A DNA stretch of 64,000 bases from Haloarchaeobius sp. FL176 (lineage in GTDB: Archaea; Halobacteriota; Halobacteria; Halobacteriales; Natrialbaceae). The position numbers and the translations under genes are program-made. How positions within the stretch are numbered: the stretch's first letter is position 1; every line of letters starts with the position of its first letter. A model generated the notes under the pieces. It had not been told where the DNA came from. It was given only the letters and a program-made list of their open reading frames with translations, and ran no database searches. Positions 55,318 to 64,000 of this stretch are shown here, one piece after another. Location of the stretch: assembly GCF_024609245.1 (NCBI RefSeq), contig NZ_JANJYH010000004.1:310001-374000 (forward strand), read 5' to 3'.

Positions 55318-55722
55318 ATGCGACGAAATCCGTTCGAAGAACTCGAGGAGATGTTCGACCGTATGGGCCGACAGTTCGAGCACAGGGGTACGCCGACGTT
55401 CGAATCGGTGCCGGTCGACATGCAGGACCACGGCGACGAGTACGAGATCGTCGCGGACGTCCCCGGCTACGACACCCACGATATCGAACTCACGTTCTCG
55501 GATGGTGCCATCACCATCGACGCGAGCCGCGAGGAGGAGACCGAGGAGGAAGCGGACGGCCACTACGTCCACCGCGAGCGCCAGACGTCGGTCAGCCGGA
55601 GCATCCGTCTTCCCGAAGCCGTCGACGAGGACGCCATCAGCGCGAGCTACACGAACGGGACGCTCACCGTCACCGCGCCGAAGCTCGACGTCGAGGAGGG
55701 TCACCGGATCGACATCGACTGA
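55318..55722 (+). CDS. Hsp20/alpha-crystallin family small heat-shock protein
   Basis: The protein has 134 residues. The N-terminus MRRNPFEELEEMFDRMGRQF precedes an alpha-crystallin domain (about 40-130) with EYEIVADVPGYDTHDIELTF and the consensus NGTLTVTAPK. The C-terminal I-x-I motif is replaced by HRIDID. It acts as an ATP-independent holdase. GTTTAAGTG at about 55280-55288 is the likely TATA, about 30 bases before the ATG. Confidence 0.93.
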   Translation: MRRNPFEELEEMFDRMGRQFEHRGTPTFESVPVDMQDHGDEYEIVADVPGYDTHDIELTFSDGAITIDASREEETEEEADGHYVHRERQTSVSRSIRLPEAVDEDAISASYTNGTLTVTAPKLDVEEGHRIDID

Positions 55723-55813
55723 CCGGAATCCAAATCGGTGGCCGTCGCTACGGCAACGTCTCGAGGACCGCGACGATGGTCGGCACAACTGCGTCGGGCC
55801 AGGCATCGGGGCA

Positions 55814-56171
55814 CTACGCCCCGCATTTCGGCGGTTCGACCGGGAACTCGACGGCCTGGAACGTCACGCGGTCGAACGCGTCGGCCGCGAGTCGTCCGAC
55901 GAACGCCGCGTTCTCGCGTTTCGTACTCACCCCGCCAGTGGCGAGGTCGTAGTACGCGCTGAACGCCTGGCAGGCGACGACCACCTCGTACTCGTCAGAT
56001 ATCCGTCTCCAGCGAGCGGAGCAGTTTCACGGTGTTTCTCATTGGGCGGACCCGATGCTCGACCGGCCACGCGAGCGCCGGTCGCGCCGCTGCCAGGGCC
56101 GCGACCAGTCGCTCCTGCACCTCGTGTGTGAACTCGCCCACGAGCCGCAGCTGGGCTGCGTCAGACGTAGT
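55814..56171 (-). pseudogene. frameshifted remnant of an unknown protein
   Basis: Two minus-strand frames read as protein and join at about 55995-56000. Frame 1 (from 56171) gives LVGEFTHEVQERLVAALAAA through KLLRSLETDI then TGA. Frame 2 continues at once with SDEYEVVVACQAFSAYYDLAT through VTFQAVEFPVEPPKCGA, stopping at 55814. One base separates the frames. There is no good start codon: the upstream NYV frame also stops. It is not recognised. The rest of the 568-base gap between hsp20 and leuS contains only the leuS promoter. Confidence 0.5.
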
Positions 56172-56255
56172 TCACGTGGGCACGGTGAGCCGGGGGTCGC
56201 TGCCCAGGACCGCGGTCCCTCGACGCCGTGCGACCGGCTCCGTGCTGTCGAAAGA

Positions 56256-56273
56256 GAGTCCTTTTAACGACTC
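56256..56273 (+). promoter_or_regulatory. leuS promoter with inverted repeat around TATA
   Basis: CTTTTAAC (56261-56268) is a TATA-like element about 25-30 bases before the leuS ATG. It is exactly flanked by GAGTC (56256-56260) and GACTC (56269-56273), so a bound protein or cruciform would cover the TATA. Confidence 0.45.
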
Positions 56274-56290
56274 CGAGTGAACGGTTTCCC

Positions 56291-59173
56291 ATGACATACG
56301 ACCCGCAGACACTCGAATCGGAGTGGCGGGACCGCTGGCGGAGCGAGGGGCGCTACGAGGCGGACCCCGGCGACGTCGCGGACGAGGACCCCACGTTCGT
56401 CACGGTGCCGTACCCGTACCCCAGCGGCGGGATGCACATCGGGCACGCCCGGACCTACACGGTGCCGGACGTGTATGCGAGATACCGACGCCAGCAGGGC
56501 GACAACGTCCTGTTCCCCATCGCGTGGCACGTCACCGGGACGCCCATCATCGGCGCGGTCGAGCGACTCAAGAAGCGCGAACCGGAGCAGATGGATGTCC
56601 TGCAGAACACGTACAACGTCCCCGAGGACACGCTCTCCGAGATGGAGACGCCGATGGGCTTCGCCCGGCACTTCATCGAGGAGCACTACAAGAAGGGGAT
56701 GAAGCGCCTCGGCATCTCCGTCGACTGGCGACGCGAGTTCACGACGAACGACGAGCGCTACTCGAAGTTCATCACCTGGCAGTACGAGACGCTCAAGCAG
56801 CGCGGCCTGCTGGAGAAGGGCCTCCACCCGGTCAAGTACTGTACGAACGAGGACCAGCCGGTGACGACCCACGACATCCTGGAGGGCGAGGAGGCCGAGT
56901 TCCAGGAGTACACGCTGGTCAAGTTCGAGACCGAGATCGACGGTGCCGAGGTCGTCGCGCCGATGGCGACACTGCGCCCCGAGACCGTTCGTGGTGTGAC
57001 GAACGCGTTCGTCGACCCCGAGGCGGACTACGTGGTCGCAGAGGTCGACGGCGAGTTCTGGTTCGTCTCCGCGAGCGCGGCCGAGAAGCTCAGGCTCCAG
57101 GGCCACGAGGTCGAGATCCGCTACGAGTACGAGGGAGGTGACCTCGTCGGCAAGCGGGTGACGAACCCCGTCACCGGCGACGACGTGCTCGTCCTGCCTG
57201 CCGGGTTCGTCGACGCGGACAACGCGACTGGCGTCGTCATGTCCGTCCCCGCGCACTCGCCTGACGACTATCTCGCGCTGCAGGAGGCGAAGGAAGCGGC
57301 CGACAAGATGGCCGAGTACGGCATCGACGCCGACGAGGTCCGTGGACTCGAACCCGTGCCCATCCTCGAAATCGAGGACTACGGCGACATCCCCGCGAAA
57401 GACGCCGTCGAGTCGGCCGGCATCGAGTCCTCCGAGGACCCAGAGCTGGAGCAGGTGACACAGGACCTCTACAACGCCGAGTTCCACTCCGGCGAGCTGC
57501 TCGCGGCGTATGGCGAGTTTGCCGGTGGCGTCGTCGAGGACGTTCGCGACGAGTTCAAGCAGTCCTATCTCGGTGAGGCCTTCGGTACGATGCAGGAGTT
57601 CTCCGAGGAGGTCGTCTGTCGCTGTGGCGGCGACGTCGAGGTCGCCAAGCAGGACACGTGGTTCCTCCGCTACAACGACCCCGACTGGAAGGAGACGACC
57701 CACGAGGCCGTCGCGAGCCTCGACGCTATCCCCGAGAACACCAGAGAGCAGTACGACCACACCATCGACTGGCTCAACGAGTGGCCCTGCATCCGGAACT
57801 ACGGGCTCGGCACGCGGCTGCCGTGGGACCAGGACTTCGTCATCGAGCCGCTGTCGGACTCGACGCTGTACATGTCGTACTACACCATCGCCCACCGCAT
57901 CGACGAGGTCGACCCCGAGGCGATGGACCGCGAGTTCTTCGACACGCTGTTCTACGGCTCGGAGGCCGTCGACGACCCCGACGAGACCGCCCTGGAGCTG
58001 CGCGAGGAGTGGGACTACTGGTACCCCGTCGACTACCGCTGCTCGGCGAACGACCTGGTGAACAACCACCTGACGTTCTACCTGTTCCACCACGCGGAGC
58101 TGTTCGATCAGGCGAACTGGCCCCAGGGCATCACCGTCATGGGCATGGGGCTGCTGGAGGGCGAGAAGATGTCCTCCTCGAAGGGCCACGTCGTCCTCCC
58201 CGGCGAGGCCATCGACCGCTACGGCGCGGACACGGTCCGGTTCTTCCTGATGAACTCCGCGGAGCCGTGGCAGGACTTCGACTGGCGCGCCGACCAAGTG
58301 ACGAGCACACGCGACCAGCTCGACCGCTTCTGGCGGCGGGCCGAGGAGCTCATCGGCGACGGCGAGGTGCCCGACCCCGTCGGGGCGGACGACGCCGAGG
58401 ACCTCCAGCGGATCGACCGCTGGCTGCTCTCGCAGCTGCAGGACACGATCGAGACCGTCACCGAGGCGATGGAGAACTTCGAGACCCGGTCGGCGAGCCA
58501 GGCCGCTTTCTACGACTTCCAGGAGAACCTGCGCTGGTACCGCCGGCGGACCGACACCGAGCGCGAGGGCGCACAGCGTACCCTCCGTACCGTGCTGGAG
58601 GCCCGCCTCCGGATGCTCGCCCCGTTCGTCCCCTACATGGCGAACGACCTGCACGAGCAGCTGACCGGCGAGCCCGCCGAGGACGCGCTGTGGCCCGCGG
58701 TCGACGACGCGCTCGTCGACCCGCAGGTCGAGGTGGAGGAGTCCCTCGTCGCGGACCTCACCGACGACGTGCGCGACATCGTCGACGTGACCGACACGGA
58801 CCCCGACACCGTCCGCGTCTACGTCGCCGCCGACTGGAAGCACGACGTGTTCGGACAGGTCGTCGAGACCGGCCCCGACGTGGGTGCGGTGATGAGTCAG
58901 GTCATGTCCGACCCGGACCTCCGCGAGCGGGGCGACGCGGTCAACGACCTCGTACAGGACCTCGTCGCGGTCGTCCGCGAGCGCGACGACGAGACGCTCG
59001 AGACGCTCGCGACCCTCGACGAGGCGGCAGTGTACGCCGAGGCGCTCGACGCCCTCGAACGCGAGTACGACGCCACCGTCGAGCTCTACCGCGAGGACGA
59101 CGAGGACGTGGTCGATCCCAGCGGGAAGGCGGGGCAGGCGATCCCGTTCCGGCCGGCCGTCCACATCGAGTAG
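56291..59173 (+). CDS. leuS: leucine--tRNA ligase (archaeal type)
   Basis: The protein has 960 residues, the archaeal/eukaryal LeuRS form. The HIGH motif is PSGGMHIGHART (about 46), the editing CP1 domain occupies about 190-430 (TLRPETVRGVTNAF, GVVMSVPAHSPDD), the KMSKS motif is GEKMSSSKGH (about 625), and the anticodon-binding and C-terminal domains follow. It charges tRNA-Leu and hydrolyses mischarged products. The start MTYDPQTLESEWRDRW is typical. Confidence 0.97.
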   Translation: MTYDPQTLESEWRDRWRSEGRYEADPGDVADEDPTFVTVPYPYPSGGMHIGHARTYTVPDVYARYRRQQGDNVLFPIAWHVTGTPIIGAVERLKKREPEQMDVLQNTYNVPEDTLSEMETPMGFARHFIEEHYKKGMKRLGISVDWRREFTTNDERYSKFITWQYETLKQRGLLEKGLHPVKYCTNEDQPVTTHDILEGEEAEFQEYTLVKFETEIDGAEVVAPMATLRPETVRGVTNAFVDPEADYVVAEVDGEFWFVSASAAEKLRLQGHEVEIRYEYEGGDLVGKRVTNPVTGDDVLVLPAGFVDADNATGVVMSVPAHSPDDYLALQEAKEAADKMAEYGIDADEVRGLEPVPILEIEDYGDIPAKDAVESAGIESSEDPELEQVTQDLYNAEFHSGELLAAYGEFAGGVVEDVRDEFKQSYLGEAFGTMQEFSEEVVCRCGGDVEVAKQDTWFLRYNDPDWKETTHEAVASLDAIPENTREQYDHTIDWLNEWPCIRNYGLGTRLPWDQDFVIEPLSDSTLYMSYYTIAHRIDEVDPEAMDREFFDTLFYGSEAVDDPDETALELREEWDYWYPVDYRCSANDLVNNHLTFYLFHHAELFDQANWPQGITVMGMGLLEGEKMSSSKGHVVLPGEAIDRYGADTVRFFLMNSAEPWQDFDWRADQVTSTRDQLDRFWRRAEELIGDGEVPDPVGADDAEDLQRIDRWLLSQLQDTIETVTEAMENFETRSASQAAFYDFQENLRWYRRRTDTEREGAQRTLRTVLEARLRMLAPFVPYMANDLHEQLTGEPAEDALWPAVDDALVDPQVEVEESLVADLTDDVRDIVDVTDTDPDTVRVYVAADWKHDVFGQVVETGPDVGAVMSQVMSDPDLRERGDAVNDLVQDLVAVVRERDDETLETLATLDEAAVYAEALDALEREYDATVELYREDDEDVVDPSGKAGQAIPFRPAVHIE

Positions 59174-59223
59174 TCGCGGCCGCCGTCGAACAGGTCTTTC
59201 TCCCTCCCGTCCGAAGCCCGATT

Positions 59224-59601
59224 ATGAGCGACGATCACGACGACCGGAACGTCCACGGCGAGGCGCTCTCGCCCTGCTGTTCGGAGCCGCCGACTGGCTA
59301 CCTGCGCGACGGCTGCTGTCGCCACGTCGACGAAGACCTGGGCCGGCACGAGATCTGTGCGGTCGTCACGCAGGAGTTCCTGGAGTACAGCCGCGAGCAG
59401 GGCAACGACCTCGTGACGCCGCGGCCCGAACTCGAGTTCCCGGGGCTGCACCCGGGCGACCGCTGGTGTCTCTGCATCGGCCGCTGGCTGGAGGCGAAAG
59501 AAGAGGGCGTGGCACCGCCGGTCGACCTGTCGGCGACGAACGAGGCGGTGCTGGAGACGGTGGATATGGAGACGCTCGAAGCGTACGCTGCCGAGGATTA
59601 G
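59224..59601 (+). CDS. DUF2237 family protein
   Basis: The protein has 125 residues. The family pattern GYLRDGCCRH, then VTQEFLEYSREQGNDLVTPRPE, FPGLHPGDRWCLCIGRW and a C-terminal LEAYA is complete. The four conserved Cys (CC, CC and C-x-C positions) suggest metal or redox chemistry, but function is unknown. It overlaps the convergent alanine dehydrogenase by four bases at the stops. Confidence 0.88.
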   Translation: MSDDHDDRNVHGEALSPCCSEPPTGYLRDGCCRHVDEDLGRHEICAVVTQEFLEYSREQGNDLVTPRPELEFPGLHPGDRWCLCIGRWLEAKEEGVAPPVDLSATNEAVLETVDMETLEAYAAED

Positions 59602-60590
59602 TTCCCGAGGCCGAGCAGGTCGAAGGGCGTGCCGTTGTCGTTCTCGTCGGCGTGCTCGAAGACGACGTGCGCGGTTGCAACGTCCTGAATTGCGAGGCCG
59701 GTGGAGTCGAAGACGGTGACTCCGTCGTCGGCGGTGCGGCCCGGACGCTCGCCCGCCACGATCTGGCCGATCTCGCCGTCGATGTCGTCGTCGTCGAGGA
59801 CGCCAGCGTTCCACGGGACGTTGATCTCGCCGGAGTGGGTGCACTGCTTGTAGTCGTCGATGACGAGCTTCGCGGCGAGCAGCACCTCGTCGGCGATCTC
59901 GTGTTTCCCCTCGGCGTCGGCACCCATCGCATTGACGTGGGTGTGCTCGCCGAGGTCGTCGGCGGAGACGAGCGGGTCCTCGACCGGGGTCACGGTGGAG
60001 AGCACGTCGCAGTGGCCGGCCTCGCTGATGGAGCCGCCGCGGACGTCGAACTCGTCGTCGTAGCGGTCGATGAACCGTTCGACGGCATCGTCGCGCACGT
60101 CGCTGACGACGACTTCCTCGATGGGGCGGACCTCGGCGATGGCGTCGAGCTGGGTGTACGACTGGACGCCAGCACCGACGATACCGAGGCTGGTCGCGTC
60201 CTCGACGGCGAGGTAGTCCGTTGCGACGGCGGCGGCCGCGCCCGTGCGCTTCATCGTCAGCTCGGTGCCGTCCATGATGGCGAGGGGGAAGGCGGTCTCG
60301 GGGTCGGAGTAGATCATCGTCCCCATCACCGTCGGGAGGTCGTGGTCGTCGGGGTTGTCCGGGTGTACGTTCACCCACTTGATACCGGCCGCGTCCCACG
60401 ACTCGGCGTTGAGGTACGCCGGCATCGACCGGAAGTCGCCGTTGTACTGCGGGAGGTCGATGTACGATTTCGCCGGCATCTGTGCGTTCCCGTGTTCGTA
60501 GGCCGCGAACGCGTCCTCGACCGCGCCGATGACGTCCGGCATCTGCGCGTTCTCGTCGACGTCCTCGCTGCTCAGGAGGAGTGTTTGCAT
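59598..60590 (-). CDS. ala: alanine dehydrogenase / ornithine cyclodeaminase family enzyme
   Basis: The protein has 330 residues of the mu-crystallin fold. The substrate site includes KSYIDLPQYNGDFRSMPAYL and GIKWVNVHPDNP, and the NAD-binding motif is LGIVGAGVQSYTQ (about 135-147). The archaeal members studied (Archaeoglobus type) are NAD-dependent alanine dehydrogenases, while others are ornithine cyclodeaminases; alanine is the better guess. The start MQTLLLSSEDVDE is usual. Confidence 0.82.
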   Translation of the reverse strand: MQTLLLSSEDVDENAQMPDVIGAVEDAFAAYEHGNAQMPAKSYIDLPQYNGDFRSMPAYLNAESWDAAGIKWVNVHPDNPDDHDLPTVMGTMIYSDPETAFPLAIMDGTELTMKRTGAAAAVATDYLAVEDATSLGIVGAGVQSYTQLDAIAEVRPIEEVVVSDVRDDAVERFIDRYDDEFDVRGGSISEAGHCDVLSTVTPVEDPLVSADDLGEHTHVNAMGADAEGKHEIADEVLLAAKLVIDDYKQCTHSGEINVPWNAGVLDDDDIDGEIGQIVAGERPGRTADDGVTVFDSTGLAIQDVATAHVVFEHADENDNGTPFDLLGLGN

Positions 60591-60660
60591 GTCTGGCGCT
60601 ACTGAACCACCGCACTTAGTTAAATCGGAACCCGACCACCGGCGGCAACCGACGACGAAT

Positions 60661-61161
60661 TTACTGGTCGCCCCAGTCCGGGCCGCGACCGCCGAGCCGG
60701 CGGGCCAGCTCGACCGCCTCCGGATGGTGTTCCATGACGTCCGTCGGCGTTACGACGCCGATGGCCTGGAGCTGCTCGGTGACGGCGATGTGCCGGACGC
60801 CCTCCGCCTGCATCTGTTTCACCACGTCCTCGACGGCAACCTTCGGCGAGACGGTCACCAGCGGCGTGCTCATCACCTCGCCGACGGTGACCGTGTCCAG
60901 CCGCGACTGGCTCGAACTGCGGAGCCGGTCGAGCAACCGTGTGAGCGCTCCGCGCGGCGTTGGCTCGTCGTGGTCCTCGCACTCGAGTGCGAGCACGTCG
61001 GTCCGCGTGAGGATGCCGACCTTGTATGGCTTCGCGTCCCCCTGGCGGGTCACGATGATGCTCCCGATGTGGCGGTCGACCATCAGCTCGACCGCGGTCC
61101 GCACCGGCTCGTCCTCGTCGACGCTGACCGGCTGTTCCGACATGATATCGCGGACCTGCAT
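60661..61161 (-). CDS. CBS-domain pair protein
   Basis: The protein has 166 residues: two CBS domains (about 1-60, VRDIMSEQPVSVDED, and about 95-155, VGEVMSTPLVTVSPKVAVED) that bind adenine nucleotides or SAM-like ligands. A linker with a Ser/Arg-rich stretch (RLRSSSQSRLD) lies between them. There is no attached effector domain, so it is a stand-alone sensor. The start MQVRDIMSEQ at 61161 matches CBS proteins. Confidence 0.88.
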   Translation of the reverse strand: MQVRDIMSEQPVSVDEDEPVRTAVELMVDRHIGSIIVTRQGDAKPYKVGILTRTDVLALECEDHDEPTPRGALTRLLDRLRSSSQSRLDTVTVGEVMSTPLVTVSPKVAVEDVVKQMQAEGVRHIAVTEQLQAIGVVTPTDVMEHHPEAVELARRLGGRGPDWGDQ

Positions 61162-61359
61162 GGCTGACCATCGAGTATGTGGTGCCAAGTAACGTTTGGC
61201 TATCGACCGGGGGTCGTGCCGTCCGCGTGGCAGCAGCTACGGGCGTAGCGTCGAAAGAAATCGATTGTCGGTCGAGTGCCGGTGCGCGGGTCGGATGGCT
61301 CGGGGTGGTGTGGCGTCGGCCGGGCTTACATCGGCTTCGTCCGAGCAAGCCCAGACGGC

Positions 61360-61447
61360 CTATGGAAATCTGTCTCCGACAGATTTCACATAGCCTTGGC
61401 CGAGGCCCCCTCGGCCGTGCGATGAGATTTCTCGTTCCTCGAAATCT
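61360..61447. terminator. three consecutive hairpins downstream of the thermosome gene
   Basis: CTATG plus GAAATCTGTC (61360-61374) pairs with GACAGATTTC, one bulged A, then CATAG (61378-61393). GGCCGAGG (61398-61405) pairs with CCTCGGCC (61409-61416). AGATTTC (61425-61431) pairs with GAAATCT (61441-61447). All lie directly past the thermosome stop, so strong termination or mRNA 3'-end protection is likely. Confidence 0.55.
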
Positions 61448-63137
61448 ACATCGCGCCGCCCATGCCGCCCATACCGCCCATGCCGCCCATACCGCCGCCC
61501 ATGCCGCCGCCTGCGGGCGGGCCGCCGGCGTCGCCGCCGTCGTCGGGGTCGACCTGACCGCCGGAGAGGTCGCCCGCGGCGATGACGTCGTCGATGCGAA
61601 GGAGCATGACGGCCGCCTCGGTGGCGCTCTCGATGGCCTGAGTCTTCACGCGGAGCGGCTCGACGACACCCTCGTCCTCCATGTCGATGACGTCGCCGGT
61701 GTAGGCGTCGAGACCGGCCGCGTACTCGCCGCCGTCGTGGCGCGAGCGGAGTTCGACGAGGCTGTCGATGGAGTCGAGACCCGCGTTCTCGGCGAGCGTG
61801 CGCGGGATGACCTCGAGTGCGTCGGCGAAGGCCTCGACGGCCAGCTGCTCGCGGCCGCCGACGGAGTCGGCGAAGTCACGGAGCTGGAGTGCGACGTCGA
61901 CCTCGGGTGCGCCGCCACCGGGGAGGACGGTGCCGTCCTCGATGGTCGCGCGGACGACGCCGAGCGAGTCGTCGATTGCGCGCTCGACCTCGTCGACGAC
62001 GTGCTCGGTGCCGCCGCGGAGGAGGAGCGTGACGGACTTGGCGTCCTCGACGTCCTCGATGAGGATCTGCTCGTCGCCACCGACGTCCTGCTGGCTGATG
62101 CGGCCGGCGAAGCCGAGGTCGTCCTCTTCGATGTCGTCGACGTTGGCGACGACGCGGGCGCCGGTCGCGCGTGCGATGCGCTTCGCGTCGGAGTCCTTGA
62201 CGCGGCGGATCGCGAGGATGCCCTCCTGGGCGAGGTAGTGCTGGGCCATGTCGTCGATGCCGTCGTCGACGAAGACGGCGTCAGTGCCGGCCTCGACGAG
62301 CGTGTCGACCATCTCCTTGAGCTGCTTCTCCTCCTGGTCGAGGAACTGCTGGAGCTGGTCGGGGTCCGTGACGTTGACCTCGGCGTCGATCTCGGTCTCG
62401 CGGACCTCGAGTGCGTCGTCGATGACGGCGACGTTCGCGTCCTCGACGAAGAACGGCATGTTGTCGTGTGCGCGGACCTTGTCGAGGAGGACGCCGTCCA
62501 CGAGCTCGGAGTCGTCGACCGAGCCGCCGACGATCTTCTCGATCTTGATGTTCTCGGCGTCGATTCCTTCCTCGTCCTGAACGGAGAGGACGGCGTCGAC
62601 GACGAGTTCGGCGAGGAGCTCCTTCGAGGACTCCGCGCCCTTGCCGGTCATCGCGGTCGCGGCGATCTGCTCGAGGTAGTCGCGGTCGTCATCGTCGACG
62701 TCGATGGCGGCGTCCTCGAGAAGTTCCTTGGCCTTCTCCGCGGCCTGACGGTAGCCGTTCGCGACGGTCGTCGCGTGGACGTCCTGCTCGAGGAGGTCCT
62801 CGGCCTTCTTCAGGAGCTCACCGGAGACGACGACGGCGCTCGTCGTGCCGTCGCCGACCTCGTCCTCCTGGGTCTGGGCGACCTCGACGATCATGTTGGC
62901 CGCCGGGTGCTCGATGTCCATCTCCTTCAGGATGGTCACGCCGTCGTTCGTGACGACGACGCCGCCCGTCGAGTCGACGAGCATCTTGTCCATTCCTTTC
63001 GGACCGAGTGTGGTGCGTACGGACTCGGCGACGGCCTTCCCGGCCGTGATGTTCATCGACTGCGCGTCCTTACCGGACGTTCGCTGACTGTCCTCGGAGA
63101 GAACGATGAGGGGCTGATTACCCATTTGCTGAGCCAT
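61446..63137 (-). CDS. thermosome subunit (group II chaperonin)
   Basis: The protein has 563 residues and the full equatorial, intermediate and apical domains. Nucleotide motifs are [15 protein letters not shown] and [10 protein letters not shown] (Asp of GDGTT), and the later [13 protein letters not shown] is conserved. The C-terminal tail is a GGM repeat series (about 540-563), which lines the central cavity. Haloarchaea carry up to three subunit genes; which one this is cannot be decided. The start [19 protein letters not shown] is typical. The promoter is at 63165. Confidence 0.97.
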   Translation of the reverse strand: MAQQMGNQPLIVLSEDSQRTSGKDAQSMNITAGKAVAESVRTTLGPKGMDKMLVDSTGGVVVTNDGVTILKEMDIEHPAANMIVEVAQTQEDEVGDGTTSAVVVSGELLKKAEDLLEQDVHATTVANGYRQAAEKAKELLEDAAIDVDDDDRDYLEQIAATAMTGKGAESSKELLAELVVDAVLSVQDEEGIDAENIKIEKIVGGSVDDSELVDGVLLDKVRAHDNMPFFVEDANVAVIDDALEVRETEIDAEVNVTDPDQLQQFLDQEEKQLKEMVDTLVEAGTDAVFVDDGIDDMAQHYLAQEGILAIRRVKDSDAKRIARATGARVVANVDDIEEDDLGFAGRISQQDVGGDEQILIEDVEDAKSVTLLLRGGTEHVVDEVERAIDDSLGVVRATIEDGTVLPGGGAPEVDVALQLRDFADSVGGREQLAVEAFADALEVIPRTLAENAGLDSIDSLVELRSRHDGGEYAAGLDAYTGDVIDMEDEGVVEPLRVKTQAIESATEAAVMLLRIDDVIAAGDLSGGQVDPDDGGDAGGPPAGGGMGGGMGGMGGMGGMGGAM

Positions 63138-63164
63138 GGTCGTCTGAATGATTGATTGGCATTC

Positions 63165-63254
63165 TATATAAACCTTTTGTTGACTGTTCTCAAAACCGCA
63201 AGACTCCACCCTCTAAAGGATTGGTAAACGTTGTCATGGCTGGTGGTTTATATA
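63165..63254. promoter_or_regulatory. divergent pair of identical TATA elements upstream of the thermosome
   Basis: GGTTTATATA occurs at 63165-63174 on the minus strand, about 28-37 bases before the thermosome ATG, and again as an exact copy at 63245-63254 on the plus strand, 80 bases away. The first is the thermosome promoter. The second points rightward, where no plus-strand gene is evident. Confidence 0.6.
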
Positions 63255-63330
63255 CCCAATCGGCGGAGGAGAGACGCCTCGCTCGCCACTGTCGAGACCG
63301 AAGAAACGGTCGGTGACCGTCGTCGCTGCC

Positions 63331-63888
63331 CTACGTCCCGCCGGGGTACCGGTGGTAGTCCATCCCCTTGCGCTTCAGCTCGTTGTGCTTGCGTTCGAGG
63401 AAGGCGTACACCGAGCCGTGCGGCGCGCCGTCGAGCAGTCGCTCTGCGGCCTCGCGGACGATCTGGACCTGCTCCGGCCCGCCGATGACGCCCAGCGTCG
63501 AGCCGTAGATGACGACGCTCGAGCCCGTCAACTCCTCCATCAACTCTCTGGTCCGGCCGTCCTCGCCGATGAGGCGACCCTTCTTTCGCTTGCGGTCGCG
63601 CTTGTTGCGCGCCGCCGCGTCGATGTCGATGAGGTCGAACATCCGCATCTCGTCGTCGAGTAACGTCAACGCGTCCTCCGGTGGGAAGCCGCGACCGATC
63701 GCCTGGACGATGTCGGGCCCCTTCAGCGCGTCCACGGGGTCCCCGACCTGCTCGATTGCGACGGAGCCGTTCTCCGAGTCGATGTCCAGTCGGACACCGG
63801 CCCGGTTCTCGATCCGTCGCATCGTCTCACCGCCCTCGCCGATCAGCACGCCGATGCGGTCCTGCGGAATCTTCACGTGCTGCTGCAT
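63331..63888 (-). CDS. KH-domain RNA-binding protein (Pno1/Dim2-like)
   Basis: The protein has 185 residues and two KH domains: about 1-70 with the GxxG loop in VLIGEGGETMRRIE, and about 95-165 with GRLIGEDGRTRELMEEL. A short basic tail follows. It matches archaeal relatives of Pno1/Dim2, which bind pre-rRNA near the small-subunit 3' end and often partner with Rio kinases. The start MQQHVKIPQDRIG at 63888 is preferred over a codon five residues upstream. Confidence 0.9.
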   Translation of the reverse strand: MQQHVKIPQDRIGVLIGEGGETMRRIENRAGVRLDIDSENGSVAIEQVGDPVDALKGPDIVQAIGRGFPPEDALTLLDDEMRMFDLIDIDAAARNKRDRKRKKGRLIGEDGRTRELMEELTGSSVVIYGSTLGVIGGPEQVQIVREAAERLLDGAPHGSVYAFLERKHNELKRKGMDYHRYPGGT

Positions 63889-64000
63889 AGAACGGCGTAG
63901 CACGCGGACGTGTTTAAGACTTCGGCAGTGGACGTTTCGCGTGTCTCGGCTGTTCTCTGGAGTAGTCGGTTCTTGTTCCGGGTTCGGTGATGACGATACC

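Noticed and set aside
53363-55318. 651-codon minus-strand frame opposite the antiporter
   Set aside because: Basic, His/Arg-rich antisense translation with no recognisable domain.
56264-59164. 966-codon minus-strand frame opposite leuS
   Set aside because: Antisense frame kept open by high GC; the plus strand encodes an unmistakable LeuRS.
1-64000. CRISPR arrays, insertion sequences, integrases, rRNA and tRNA genes
   Set aside because: I looked for regular spaced repeats, transposase motifs and T-loop GGTTCRAATC-type sequences and saw none.

Overview
The window looks like chromosomal core sequence from a halophilic archaeon (class Halobacteria). The proteins are very acidic, the GC content is high, and many start codons sit about 25-32 bases downstream of a TATA element, as in leaderless transcripts. 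The gene content is also archaeal: TBP, thermosome, eIF1A, Rio1, Hjc, RfcC, Hel308, EndA, TrmG10, archaeal LeuRS and TrpRS, Tat and lipobox secretion signals, and a PGF-CTERM-like anchor. I saw no tRNA, rRNA, CRISPR array, insertion sequence or provirus. I cannot name the genus.

Layout. 1-7.1 kb: a Tat-exported protein cut by the window edge, a winged-helix regulator coupled to a membrane protein, a SWIM zinc protein, Hjc, an 875-residue acidic coiled-coil membrane protein and S-adenosylhomocysteine hydrolase. 7.2-19.2 kb: two multidomain sensor kinases, a Bat-type regulator, an Asp/Glu racemase-like protein, two secreted proteins (one with 60-nt repeats, one pilin-like), an MTA/SAH deaminase, SpoIIM-like protein, HisG and TBP. 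19.3-22.1 kb: TrmG10, a thioesterase and RfcC. 22.1-27.9 kb is a cell-surface block on the minus strand: a cohesin protein with a C-terminal membrane anchor, a large subtilase with cohesin and dockerin domains whose frame is interrupted by TAG, and a DUF4382 lipoprotein. 28-39 kb is mostly RNA and translation: RNase Z, a PhzF protein, an XRE regulator with a membrane partner and a palindromic operator, a DUF460 protein, eIF1A, Rio1, TrpRS with a possible leader, EndA, a zinc-ribbon protein and an RDD protein. 39-44 kb: Hel308-like helicase and a MATE transporter. 44.1-52 kb: lipoyl synthase, then the 2-oxoacid dehydrogenase genes E1alpha, E1beta and E2, a regulator, and E3. 52-64 kb: prephenate dehydratase, a NhaP-type antiporter, Hsp20, a frameshifted gene remnant, LeuRS, DUF2237, alanine dehydrogenase, a CBS protein, thermosome and a KH protein.

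Genes that work together. LipA should lipoylate the E2 encoded next to it. TrpRS and EndA both bear on tRNA-Trp supply, since haloarchaeal tRNA-Trp precursors carry an intron. AhcY and the MTA/SAH deaminase both consume S-adenosylhomocysteine. The anchored cohesin and the dockerin protease could form a surface complex.

The observations I rate highest are the candidate archaeal cohesin/dockerin protease system with its in-frame TAG, the double palindrome before the XRE/membrane pair, the Trp-codon mini-ORF inside a hairpin before trpS, the duplicated stem-loop with a covarying base pair at the lipA 3' end, and a strong shortage of CTAG, with many of the remaining copies lying on stop codons.
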